Assembly (NCBI RefSeq): GCF_000150275.1
Contig: NW_002060980.1
Span: 158,962-222,961, forward strand
Source: Trichoplax adhaerens
Taxonomy: Eukaryota > Placozoa > Uniplacotomia > Trichoplacea > Trichoplacidae
Direction of reading: 5' to 3'
Length of the DNA stretch: 64,000 nt
In this document: piece after piece, positions 12,726-25,579 of the stretch
How the letters are laid out: every line of letters begins with the position of its first letter
Position numbering within the stretch: the first letter of the stretch is position 1
Made by a program: the position numbers and the translations under genes
Notes under the pieces: generated by a model
Told to the model about the DNA's origin: nothing
What the model saw: only the letters and a program-made list of their open reading frames with translations
Databases searched by the model: none

Positions 12726-15596
12726 CTTAAGTTCAGTTATTAATAATACTACTGAAGGTAAGACATTGTGTCTAGCTAGCTTCGTTATATGAACACCTTC
12801 ATTAAAATAGCAATTTCAATAAAATTGTATTTAAATGTGTGTATGAGCGAGTACCAATCGAAGGAATAGAGCAACATTTAGACTGTCGTATAGCCTAGAT
12901 TCGCAAAGACTATGTAGATCGTACAAATATTCGCTGTCACCATGGCGTAAGAGTTTATGAATAAAGTGATCAACGTAAGAAAATCTGAACAGAAAAAATT
13001 AATAGTCCTTGATTGTTAAATTGATGATAGTTAGGGTGGCAAATGCTTGAGTTTATATGCAATCCCTATAAATGCGGTCTTTAACATAAACTTTATTCTA
13101 CCCTATCACAATTCGTGTTCTATTTGCAGTTCAGTGCGGATACTTAACAAATTATTAACATGATAGCATAGCTGCATTAAAAAAGAGTTTCATTATTTGT
13201 CTTGAATTAGTTGCTACAAGTTTAAGGGTTATCGTACGAAAATTATAGATTCTGTCCTATTAAAAACTTAGCATTAGGAGTATATGGTAGCATAAGAGTA
13301 ACAAGTACGAAGCCCTATTATACCGTTCTTCTTATAACGATAGTAGATTGATTATACTAAACTTGCTATCGTATCTAAGAAAAAAATCGAGTTAGATTGA
13401 ATCCATCACCTGTCGATATCGATAATGGTATATAATCTGTAGTATAGTTGAGAATACTGTAGATGCATGGGTTAATGAGATTCTGTTAATAGACTGTTAC
13501 TTGTATCTAGATGAATTGTGTTAATAGTTCAGTTCAAAATTGGTCATTTCTAGCAAATATTAAAGACAGTAGAAAGAATAATATGAAGAATACAACGGTG
13601 TATATAGTAAAAGTTGATGATAATGGCAATGAAGTAAAATATAATCCTGCAATTTGAAGCTTTGAAGACAGTCATAATTACCTTTCTCTGATGTCATACA
13701 TGTTGAAATATGCAGCCATATCTAAGCCACATATTGCTACAATCTACCAATTGCAATATCTACTCATATAGTAGTAAGACCATGGTTAAGTCTTCAGATA
13801 GACTTAATGCAGCAATACGGAACTGAACTGCTACATGGTTTATAAATTTTATTGCAATTTATAAAGAGACGTATACTATAATACAGCAAAAAAATATGTT
13901 TAAAAGTAGTTCTGACATTATGAGCTTCAATCATTGGGTACAACAGTGGAGTATTGACAAATTATGGTAAAGTAAGTACCGACATTATCCTATTCTTGTA
14001 TTCTATGTAGTAAACTCTCATAAATATAGTCTAGTTGTTAAACTGATGACTTACTGTTGCTGATGAAAGCTAATATGGTTAATACTATGTAGATATAAAA
14101 GCATTATATATTACGCTTAGATAGTATACGATAAACCTTACGATAAGCTATACATTCTTACATAATAATCTATTCTTTAGCTATTTATATTAGTAAGTAG
14201 GACTAATGGTTCAGCATCCGTGCTTACAATTATACAAATGTAGTCAACTTGCATTAGTGTAAACCTGTGTCAATAAGTATGAGACTGGTCCTGAAAATTA
14301 GAATTATCGTTTTAGCTATAGCTAATTCGGTACGTTAAATAGCAACATAGAAACTACTGAAATCTTTAGCTGATTATTCATGAATCGAAAATTTTTGACC
14401 TTTCTTTATATTTTTAGTATTATAGAAAAGTAGAAATAATACATAGTAATTGATCCTCGACGAACATTACTGTATTTACTTGAATCAATTAACGGTATTA
14501 GGTAAATTGGATATACTACCTTAATGTATAATTAGTACATACAATTAAATTGATCACTTTATGAATAATTTACTTACATACTAGTTCCTTCAGCCGTGTA
14601 ATTAATATCCGGCAATTTCTTTATACCTATTCAATATAAAAAAATGAGTGATGATAGTATTGCATGGGCTATTTAAATGGTAGCCTTTATTGAGATCAAT
14701 GCTGTACTAAATGGTATTTAAAACACGGTACAGTATTACTCTAAGGGTTGATTATAAATTTCGAATATTAAATCTGGAAATAGATACACATCATGGATTA
14801 GATCGTGACAAAATTTGTAAAGGGAGTAGATTTTATGATATCCTTTATCTTCTCGTAAACTCATCAGAGGAATTTAGTAACGAAGAAGCTCTTTAGGTTG
14901 AAAGAAAGGAGTAGTCGGGATAGTATAGGGAAACATTTACTTTAGCGATCGGAAGATTAATAGTACACACAAATAATACTTTGCACTCTATCATTATACG
15001 TTAGAGTAAAAGTGGAAAACTATTGTCGTTAATTAAGTTTATCAAGTGGTCAAGATTCGTAGCAGCTGTATACATAGATTACAATGCATGAGATTGAGAG
15101 GATAATTTAACACCCTGAAGCATATAATTTTACTACAACAGTTTCAAGACAGATACAGTATAGCCGCAATGGTGTTCCACTCATCACAAATACTTCCAAT
15201 TAACGTTCGACAGCTTCCAATTTAATATAGCTCAATCTAATACACAGATGTAATTAAGAAGCATTCTATTTTTAAATGCTGTGCAACGGTTCCTATGCAT
15301 TTTTTTGTTTTGAAAGCCAAGGGCATAAATTATTAGATTTAGTCTATTTTTAGCAAAGAATATATTGTATTCAACTCTATAAAGAACAGAATTACTAATG
15401 CATTCATTCTTTATGTGCCAGGTTTAATAATTAATTTTCGTAGCAATATAGGTGGTATTGATATGGATGTTGCATAATTTCTGGACGGATTGGTTACGGT
15501 ACAATTTAATGTGTGTACATATATTAAGTTAAATCGTTATTCTTCAAAAGCTTTCTTAGCTATTTAACTACATTAGAAGCGATTTAATTAGCTAAA
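12726..15596. other. Intergenic, AT-rich; no gene seen
   Basis: Spacer between copies 3 and 4. Short open stretches occur (for example 13583-13657 and 14711-14896), but they lack splice context, family landmarks and similarity I can recognise. I treat the interval as non-coding. Confidence 0.4.
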
Positions 15597-18195
15597 ATGG
15601 TAAGAGCGTTTAAACTTTTTCCCGATTTCGTTCTTATATTAACTTTACTTATTAGGCAAAATCAATGTGCTCACATCGATTATGATCGAATGATTTACGC
15701 CATCGAAGGTCTGGCTGACTATTACAGCGCAATCAAGCAAGAGATAATCATTGATAGTACCTTGTCATTTCATTTTACTAAAGGTAAGATCCTAGTAATA
15801 TACAAAAGGCGAATCCGAGAGATAATTTAAGTTCAAACTCTGAACTGGCTAAATTTTCACAAGATCACGACAGTTAATGATAGAGAAAATATGTATAAAA
15901 ATGATTCGATTAACGTTGGTAGAATTGTGTTTGCTGTTAGAATGTTCCTGTATTCTGTTATTTTATTGTCGAATACAGATTAGGTTACCATTTTTAGATT
16001 AACTGACTTCAATTTACCTCGTAGAATGCAAAATGTCCTTTGACAAGTCTTTTATTAGTCTAAATAAAATTCCCTTACTGAATTATTATTAGCTTGCTTG
16101 CCTCCTAAATCTTTTTGTAGATAGCGACTATACGTTATGAAATAGATAAACTATTGTAATATAAGATAGAAATATAGGTATTATGTTAGTGAATGTCACA
16201 TAGGATGTTGCTTTAATTTATACTATAAAATTGTCATCAAATTTGCTAGGGTACTTAAGAACCATTTTAGAAGATGCATCTAGAAATGAATCGTTATTAA
16301 GTCATAATCAATTGGATCGTGTGACAAAATTATACGATAGGTTTAGAGGATTGATAGAAGATACTGCACCCACTATCAGCCAAAAACACTACCAGTATAA
16401 ATTTCTGATACCGCTTTACGTTAGAAATTTTAAAGTCCCACGAAAATTACGAAAGCTTAATCACACCTATGTACAGCAAAGCCAAGAACATTCAGTGTCT
16501 CGTCATTATTCCAATCAATGCTTATGGGAGATAGTTGGATCCTGGCCATATTATAGACGACCATGTAATTTATCAGGTGATTCTTGACCGTACTAATCTT
16601 AAATTGGTTACGAAAGTCTGTAAGCTTATGAAAGCAATTTACCATTATCTAAAAAGGATTGGACTATGTTAAAAATGCAATATAATGTTCCCAATCAATA
16701 GCATGCAACATGCCCATACTTGTGCTATGTTCTCGATTTATTTATTTTTATGTGTTGCATCATGGTTACATACGTATACTGTACGTATAGTTGTATACTG
16801 TATCTGGTTCTTATAGACGTATAGTTCATATAAATTATGACAACTAAGTAATAGTTCTATTTGATTCTTTGATTTGTTCCAGATATTTGCGTCAAGTTTA
16901 TTTCTCAGTTACACAGCAACAATTATATAATTACACATCAAGTATTGGCATTATCATTTGGTCGCCAATTCCACTGTCAACATCAGATTGCCCCCTTATC
17001 TTCAGCTTTTGGCAGTGTTGGTAATCTAGAGGCTATTCTATGCTCAAGAGTACATAAAGAAATGTACAGCTCTCTGTATAAAGGCCTAACTAATTTAAAA
17101 TTACAAGATTTATTCACTGAACAGGTCGATGTATGTGGCTCTTTAGAATTTTTCGAAGATTTTATTAATGAAACATACGTTGACATGGTGTTAGAGTGGC
17201 AAACAACTCAAGGCTGCTATATGCAATATAATGGAACTTACACATCCATATTTCCTAATGAGAGGTACTATTATCTTTTTGTATTGCTAAATTTATTTTG
17301 AATTATAAATGGTAACTGCTACTGGTATATAATTAAGACGAAAATCTCCATCAACTTTAAAGTAGAGAAGTAAGGTATCCTATTTCGTAATAGTCCAGTC
17401 TTTCGAAGAATTGATATTGACAACAAATGCCGTTCTATCAGCATAATTATCTACGGTTGGCGACTAGTTTACTGTTCTATTAATATGGCAGATATTTTAT
17501 TTTATATTACTTACATTTGAACATTATATATTGAGAGAGCACAGTGCCATCGATGTGGTTATGTTAACAGTAGCTTAATCATTTAATGATAAAAAGTTAG
17601 AAAAGTGGTAACATAATGAATTGATATAGTTACTTGATCTTCTTTACATGATTTAACTGAATCCTAGTAACGGCACCAAGTTAGCGCCATACTATTCACG
17701 AAGCAAACGAAGCGATAGCACTGGAACAGGTATTTGAAAGTAAAGTACTTGCGTCATTTAAAGTTTAAATGGATTTTAGCTAATGTGATATTATTACTTA
17801 CAGTTACTCAGAAATATCGTCATCCGTTACATCATAATTCTTCACTTAGAATAGTAAAATTTATAAGCTTTCCGCAATAGAAATTAATTGAATGCCTAAC
17901 TTTCTATTACAAAAGGTATATTATTGACTCGAATTTCGATTGTTTTATTTAAGATGGTTGTCATCAGCATATCTCCTCTACAGCTACTGTGTTGATTGTT
18001 GCTCATTTGCGTTGGTTAACTTTAAAGGGTGAACATAGTCAAGCAAGTGGAGCCAGTGGAAAATTAGTACCAAATTACATTCTGGCAGTGGTATTAATAA
18101 TAATTATGGCTTCTGGTGTAGGAAGTGTCATCTTTTTATATATCAAACGAACAATTAAGAGGAGGCACTATCATCTGGTTAAGCAACAAGAATGA
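15597..18195 (+). CDS. C16orf89/DUF4735-family membrane-anchored protein, copy 4 (divergent)
   Basis: Exons supported: 15597-15783 (signal peptide; IEGLADYYSAIKQEIIID), exon 3 ending at 16576 (from roughly 16250), 16883-17264, 17668-17729 and 17954-18195 (TGA). Phases 1, 1, 2 and 1 at the well-placed junctions equal those of copies 2 and 3. Landmarks: LSHNQLDRVTKLYDRF, SNQCLWEIVGSWPYYRRPC, THQV, LCSRVHKEM, EQVDVCGS, GCYMQY, DGCHQH. A short stalk, one hydrophobic helix and a tail ending HYHLVKQQE follow. It is clearly more diverged than copies 1-3: the CGG block is CGS, and CW at the start of exon 4 is replaced by IC. Exon 2 is not certain. A 45-nt piece starting after the AG at about 15876 keeps phase on both sides if exon 3 starts at the GG after the AG near 16247, but it is very short. 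The gene appears functional apart from that uncertainty. Confidence 0.7.
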
Positions 18196-18978
18196 AATTA
18201 CTTTTAACGTATAGGAAGGAATAAACGGCAATACATGAATAATAAATTACTGCATGACACTATGCTGCTTGAAGTTACTGAATAAGCAAAAGGGTAGTTA
18301 ATGCGACGGTCATACATGTCGTTCCATGTCGAAGATAATTATTATTTTGCTGCCAATTGATAGAACAAGTATATTGTTAATCATTGTAATGTAATCATTT
18401 CACTGACACAACGTGTACCATACAGTATAATGTATATTGTCCAACAAGGAAAATTCAAAACAGGATTAGCGATTTTAGTTATCAGGTTTCATTTAGAAGA
18501 TAAAGCACTACAGTAAATGGGTATTTACTTACTTGGAACGCTATGTACGTCGGGTGAGACGATAGTATCTTAGCCTATAGAATATCCATACGCGCAATAT
18601 GCGATTCTGCGATGACATTGTAAGATAATTTACTAGTCTGGTTCGGATGCTGTATTGGAAGTGTTTTTAATAGGCTCGTATAATAAGACGACAAATAAAT
18701 TCCCATTATGAATTAATTATGAATTAGGATATGATTTTTAATCGTCATTTCCCTGCCATGGTATGGCTCAATTACAGTGCACGTGTACTGAAACGCTATC
18801 TGTCCAGTACTTCCGCATTGGAAAGATTTACAAGTAGGAAACTCTGCCTTAATATATAAACTTGACTTCACTGTGCAGATAGGCAACATTTTTAACCCTG
18901 TGTCTAGTGTAACAATGTCATGAATCGGCTCTGATACTTAATTTCATAAGTTCTACATCTATAATTTGGAAACGTCAT

Positions 18979-19440
18979 AATGCAATTAATGGAATTATTG
19001 AAATTGTTAACTAATTTGGAAGCAGTTGAATGCCAGTAAGTCAATGAAATAGACAAGTTTAAGCAGTTTTGTAACGACCTGTATTAGTATGATAGACACA
19101 ACACCTACATATGAGGATATTACATGAAATAAAGTACAGTTGTCAGAATAGTTTCTTGTGAACGAAATACCAAAAAATGCGTTCGAAAAAGATTCGCGAT
19201 TAGATAAGTTATCGATGGATGCGAGACTTGCAAGTATTAATGTAGGTAGACGCATTGATATCAAAAATGTGTAATTAGGAAAAATATCTCCCTCAGATCG
19301 TGTTAATGTCTTGGCAACATAGGATTGTATTTAAAATTGGCACTTTATCACAGTAAAGTCATGAAGAATTTCCTCTAAGAAGTCCCTGATTTATTGTCTA
19401 TTCATGAGGCAGCCTTTGATGAAGTGAGTTGTAGCAAGTT
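18979..19440 (+). CDS. Possible small spliced gene, unidentified
   Basis: Three coding-looking pieces follow one another on the plus strand. The first is MQLMELLKLLTNLEAVEC at 18979-19035, followed at once by a GTAAGT donor. The second is an open stretch at about 19158-19275 containing NAFEKDSRLDKLSMDARLAS. The third is a piece around 19381-19421 (EVPDLLSIHEAAFDE) behind a pyrimidine-rich CTCTAAG acceptor and before a GTGAGT donor. The residue mix is protein-like (charged, helical) and unlike the surrounding spacer. I could not join the pieces in one phase and recognise no family. It may be part of a real gene or coincidence; an opposite-strand open frame over the same bases looks less natural. 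Confidence 0.25.
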
Positions 19441-19499
19441 AGTGATAGTTGTCCTTTTTTTTCTCTAGCGCACGTGCACCATTCTATCCGTAGTAAATA

Positions 19500-21037
19500 T
19501 TTGAATTTGTATTTTTGTACCTTGCTTACTCAGAATAATAAAGTACAATTCATGATTTATATATAACTTGTATCGCATTTTGGGATAAAATGAATATGGT
19601 ACAGAGAGTCATACTGAATAGTACTTGTATATTGCAGGTGAGGTTAATATTTTTACGTATCGTGTTTCACATTTTTCCGTGATATTGTTCTATCCGATTT
19701 TGCACAAAGCATTACTTTACCGAAGATTGAATTTGTAAATCAGATATTTCGGTGCAGTATATCAATTTATTGCGCTGTTTGGCTACTTAGGCTAGCCAAG
19801 ATGATGGACGCCTAAATACACTATATGTAATTATATAATTTAATTACTCATGCAATTTGACGGTATTGCTTGGACTGTGAAATTCTATTCTTCCATGACT
19901 GAGGTAATATACACTCACTTCGATTATATTATAACTATGTTTTCATACATAGTCATAAGAAGAGTTTTATTGCCAATCAATATACCAGTCCTTTGTGGAA
20001 ATGAGCCATTTTTTTATTGCAAAGAAGTACCTTGAAACAAGAGGTGATTTCTAAACAAATACCACGGGAAAAATTACAAGCTGCGGGAAAATCCACGCGT
20101 GTGCCCAAGTGAGCACACACTATGGGTTTTGATTGGGACACAATTGGTTGTTAACTGTCATTAGGGCTGTCAGAGTTTGGGCTTTCGATTTTAATCTCTT
20201 GCGTGCTTTTCAATAAATGGAATACCCCCAACAACCAGCAATGACTTTTTTTTTTATCTCCAGCGTCTGTACCGTACACAGTCGATAAGATATTCATCGA
20301 TCCATAAAGGCGAAGGTACGATAAGGTAGACTACCAATGACTGCAGTATCCGTGAGAAGGGTAATTGACTGAGGACTAGAAGATGCAATTTTTACCAATG
20401 GTAACTCATGATCGTATTTGAAATGGTCCTAATTCAGTAAGCATTTCCAGCGATGACAGAATTGATAGAAGCCATCTTTCAGTCCTTGCTCAAGTTGAGC
20501 ACTAGCAAATTTGTATACTACTCCTAGCAAAGAAAGCAAAATGATTTCATTGCTGTGTGCTTTCGTATGCTAGTTGAAGAGTATTTTGTAATGTTGTTAT
20601 CGTCCCAATGCTGTCCGGTCAGTACGATAGCCTCGGTCATGCATAGTAAGCAATCAGTCGTAATAGCCTATCGTAGGTCAAGATCCGACGACGCTTTCAA
20701 GGTACAATACAGGCGATAATGTTTATCGTTGAAGATTGCGTTATTCTATCGACACCCACTTACTGATACCAACTGATACAGGTGAAAATCTCTATCCCAG
20801 GTACGCCCATGACAGTCCCCAATCATGCGTACAACGTCAGATACCGTCGCTATCTGACGTTTTTGTTGATCTACTGGACTGCCTTGAAAGATAGCGTCAA
20901 TTGCGTCTAGCCTGAGGTGAATAAACTGACGGTATAAATACGAGCGTGATTGAAGGTGAAGGGATCCATGCTTCAAGTGCGCTATTGGTTACGCGTCGTG
21001 ATTGCTCGAATTGCAAAGTGGGAAGCTTGCGTTGGGA
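19500..21037. other. Intergenic; no gene seen
   Basis: Upstream region of the DM-domain gene. Its right part (20,100-21,000) is visibly less AT-rich than the flanking spacer and may hold the promoter or an untranslated first exon. I see no supported coding exon. Confidence 0.35.
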
Positions 21038-23021
21038 ATGGCGGATAATTATCGTAAAGTTCATAGCATTAAGCCACAACAGAAACGTAAAACACCCATG
21101 TGTGCAAGATGTAGACGACATGGAATCGAGATTCCAGTTAAAGATCATAAACCCACTTGTCCTTACAATGAATGTGATTGTGATAAGTGCAAAGAATATT
21201 TTAAAAAAAAGCGCAACTCTGACTCGTACAACTCCAATGAATTCGCTTCACACGGTAGGTCTTGATAAAACGATACAAACTATACCTTTCTTCGGAAAAT
21301 GCCTTTTAATAAAATAAAAATGCAAGGTTGTTGCCTAAAGGAAATATGGTCATGATGCATGTCTTATTACAAGCTATACTTTACTGAATGCTTTGTGATA
21401 CAGGTAGTGACAGTACTCTTTCAAGCTGTAGCATTTCACAAAATTAAATTGCACTTTGACTTACTTGATAGTACATTGAATTCGAACCTCCTAATTATCC
21501 TCTATTTTTGTCAATTAACTGCTGTAAATGGCTGAAATGAACTGCATAGAGGATTGTTCAGGGTTTTTTTAGTATTATATGCTATTCTACGCTTCAAAGT
21601 AGTAGGGGACGGTATCTTGGGAGAGTCATTTCATCGAATAGATTTTATTTCAGATACTGTACGTATTTGTATTTTTCACTGTATTGTGCTATACGCGTAA
21701 ATTGAAATACCACGTCGTAATACGTATATACTCATTTTGTATACAGTATATGTATACAAAATTTGTACTGTTGGTATTCTGCCGGCTAAATTTCGTAGAA
21801 ATTTTCGTCATATATTGTCATACATCAACAGCAGATAAACAATTAAGACGTCCCGAGCTAATCTATTATCCATAGGATTGTTGGAATTGACAATTTGGCA
21901 ATACTGTACATAGGTGCTATTGTGAAATGTTCTACTAGTACTACGCGAATTAGCCTGTGATTTTTGGAAATTTACTAGTATATCTCGTCAGGTATTCAGC
22001 GGTCTGTCTAGAGAATTTCAAAACACTGATGGGAGAAATTTACTACTGTAACATCAAAGAATAGGCAAATCAATTTATGGACCTACTATTAGCTAGTAAA
22101 ACATGGTAGACATTCTAGCAATTAAGTCTATCGTAATGCCCAAGTCCAACACGGTAATGCATTGTATAGGTGAAAGCTCGCTTGGCTTATTAGTTATAGC
22201 TTCCAATTTGCTAGCCAATCATACCGAAATGCTAATATAGAAAAATATTAGCGCCTATGATTGATATTATTCTGAAATGATCTTTGTTATTGCTTAGCCA
22301 AGTGAATAATAATGAGCTCTAATGAAGATCGACAATAAAGAAATTTTACGAGATACTGTCATTTTAAGCTGTTCGCGAATTGTCAGTAGTTGAGTTCCTT
22401 TTCGGTAATTTTTGTGACGTTATCACTATTTCTTTACAGTATACTGAAATATGAACAAAACATATTGAAAAATTGTTTACAAATTTTAAGAAAGCGCAAG
22501 TAAACTAAATATCAACTACAGTAATGGCGATGACAACTATTTTCATTGTCGTTCTTATGCTACATTTATTTCAAAGTGTCTTGGAAAATAAATAAGGAAC
22601 TTTGCTTATCTAATGTTCAAAGTTGGGAGCGCTTAGTTATACATCTCTAAAATGTTTATGCGACTATATTCAGTTGGTAACTTGCGAATCTAGTACGTTT
22701 ATAAAATAAATATTTACCTTTATATTCATAGAGGATGGAAATTTCCCAAAAGATGACGCTTGTTATTATTGGTGCGAATGGTTAGGAAAAATTTTTCCCG
22801 AAGTTCCACCAGAACGAAGAGAAGAAATCCTAATCCGATCTGGCATGGACGTAATGAAGAGTATATTGCATTTAAAAGTGAATTATTATAGGTTCCAACA
22901 CCCATACAGTCAACAGCTAGCGAATCTTCCTAGTTTAATGATGAAGCACCCATATTGCAGTAACATCTGCAATTCGTTCCTTCGATCACCTCCATTTTTA
23001 GAAGCAAATGGTTCCAGCTAA
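21038..23021 (+). CDS. DM-domain (DMRT-family) transcription factor with DMA-like C-terminal domain
   Basis: Two exons, 21038-21254 and 22732-23021, join in phase 1 to about 168 residues. Exon 1 encodes a complete DM zinc module: C22, C25, H28, H37, C41, C46, C48 and C51, with DM spacing, and family-typical CARCRRHG and VKDHKPTC followed by a basic stretch. DM proteins bind the DNA minor groove and act in sex- and neuron-specific development in bilaterians. Exon 2 contains WLGKIFPEVPPERREEIL and GMDVMKSIL at about residues 89-118. This resembles the CUE-like DMA domain of the DMRT3/4/5 (DMRTA) group, preceded by a short Cys/Trp patch. The linker between the two domains is only about 35 residues, much shorter than in vertebrate DMRTA proteins. 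The start ATG at 21038 is the first in frame with good spacing, but more 5' exons are possible. An open +1 frame begins just before the stop (see findings). Confidence 0.7.
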
Positions 23022-25575
23022 TCAAGCAACGACGAGTCCTTCGGTAGCCTCTCAAACGGACGCTGTTGCAGCGCTTATGTCTTTAACTAGAGTCAATATG
23101 AAAAATTTGGGTAGATAAAAACTAATTGCTTTAAATAATTTATCAGTGTTATACAGTGCGCAAATGTATAGTACTGTGGCTAAATACATTGATTGTTAGC
23201 AATTGAAAAGTAATTTTGTATGCATAATTTCCATTCAATCTCATCAACATGTTCTATGCATTGAAACCATTGCTTTATCAACTACTGTGTACTATGGGGT
23301 TCAGATACAAGTGCAGTATAATGCACAGTTAAGTTAGTTTTGCTAGTGGAAGAGCTGTATTTTCTTCGATACAGCGGATGATTTTTGCGGGAATAATTTT
23401 GAGAATCAGTTCTAGTAGGACGATAACACTTAATGACTGTACAATATGAAGTTTGTTCTGCAATTTATTATGGTGATGGAATTTTGCTAGTTTTTTTTGA
23501 TTGTCAACTGTATTTGGTTATTATTTACTGAAGATGCAGTTATAATCTTTTAATGCCGCAGTTGGTTTGTTTTATTAAATATGCGATTAATTGCAACGAT
23601 TGCAACATTTTGCCCCTAAAGTATGGACGTAGCAGTAGGATGCTTCAGATGGAAGTATTACTCGTCATCAGGATTGTTATCCTCTTCAGTGCTGTAATTG
23701 TATTTTAATAAGCTTTCTTGCTATTGACATAGACATATACTAAATGTTGTTGTTCAAGCCAGGCACATGTCGTGATCGCTTCGAGTCTGGATACTTACCG
23801 CTAAACACTGGCAATAGTTATCGTAATATGTTCAAGTTATTTTTTCTTCGTAAAACTAAAGACTACTTTCATTTCTAATTCATTATTATACATCACATAA
23901 CAACATAGAGTACCTGTTTTTCAATTGAAATCAAAATAATGATAATAAAAAGCATGTTATTTTTTCATGCAAGCCTTCAAATGCAATGTATTCGCGGCTC
24001 TTCTTCAATCAGCACATTGGTACAGGGATCTTGATGATAAAAAGAGAAAACTGATAACAGTCCGATACCACTGCAATATAACAATGCCAATTATTTATTA
24101 CACGGGCATAAGTAGTTTATCTCTTGCAAATGCACTTTACTTCCGGTTTATAAAATCAGGGCTATATTGTACTACTTTAAAAAGAGAGAGATTATTCCAG
24201 ATGTCAAGCACTGGTACAGCCGAGTAAGTAGTAGGATAGAAGCATTTCAAGAGCTATTTATCGGACTTACCAAAAGTAAACTGTTTAGTGCAGTGGGACA
24301 GTCAAATTGATATGCCGCTGATCGACATGCTGTAGGATAAACTGCGATAAAACGACAATGTATCTTGGTGGCAATCCTTTCCTTCGCTGATATCATTCTA
24401 CACAGGCATGTTTCTTTTCACCTAATTCAAACAACCACTATCACGGTCAGTCATTGTATCGGTCTACCTATTTAGGCGTTAGATTTTATTGCAATTTGTT
24501 AGACTGCTTGATGGCTATGGCCATCGTTCTAGGCGACATAAAAAGATATTGCCATCGGACTATTCAAATCAATTCCAGATGTCCATAGCTAGACTACACT
24601 TATATTAACTAAAGTTTGTACTGCATAGGCCTCATGCTATATACGATACAATGGAGTACTCTATGTCAATACGAGTAGTCTGCTATTCTGCTGGTCAATA
24701 TGGAATTAGAATTCATCGATAGTCGCTCGTCACTGTACGATATTAGCATGGCAGACAGTATCGCCCTACCGAGCAATAAAATCCCTAAACTGTCACAAGC
24801 AATTTCTTGAAATACCTCCAGAATTTAGTGCCAATTTTGATTGATTTATACCGTTTCCACCTATTACAAATCAACTGATTTGTTTATACTATCAAAATTA
24901 GATTAAATTAGCATCAAAGACATGAAAATAAGATCAAGATCGGATTGCTAAGGATAGAAATTTATCTGCTATCGCATACCGATAAATTATTTCTAGCGCA
25001 TATTTCGTTATCATGCTATCGTCTTGGCTGTGAAAACGAGAAACTTTGATACGATATAAAACTATTCTAAACTACAGTACTGGACCCATAGTGGATGAAT
25101 CTGGCCAATTTTGCCGCCCTTCTTCCTGCTGCTGAAATCTCTCTAGTCTATATCGCTAGAAATGCGACGTTCGCCATTTCTTATCACACGCAACAAGAGT
25201 GTGGGACGCCCAGTATTGCCACTATACGGTTATCAATGAAGATAGGCTGTGATCGAACCAAGTAGGACGCTGCTCAAGGCTAACATGCAATTTGTCCGCG
25301 TGGAAAATTGAGAAATTTTTCTATCTTGAGTTAAGTTATTTACTTACATTTAGGTGCAGTTCGTGGTAGCAAATAAATAGAGTTATACCAATGTATTTAC
25401 TCCCAATAAGGCGATATAATTATACAGTCATCATCAAAGTTGATGAATATCATTCAAATTTATCAAGCAAATTCAATCATCGACGATAAGTTTAATTTAG
25501 TTTTCAGCTTTTGCAAACCATAATCCTACAATTCGTAGTAATTCTGAATTTGAATAAATTGTATGGGTAAATGAA
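23022..25575. other. Intergenic; no gene seen
   Basis: Apart from a coding-like stretch to about 23118 in the +1 frame after the DM gene's stop, I see no supported exon. An 86-codon open frame at 23967-24227 lacks recognisable composition or splice sites. Confidence 0.4.
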
Positions 25576-25579
25576 GTAG

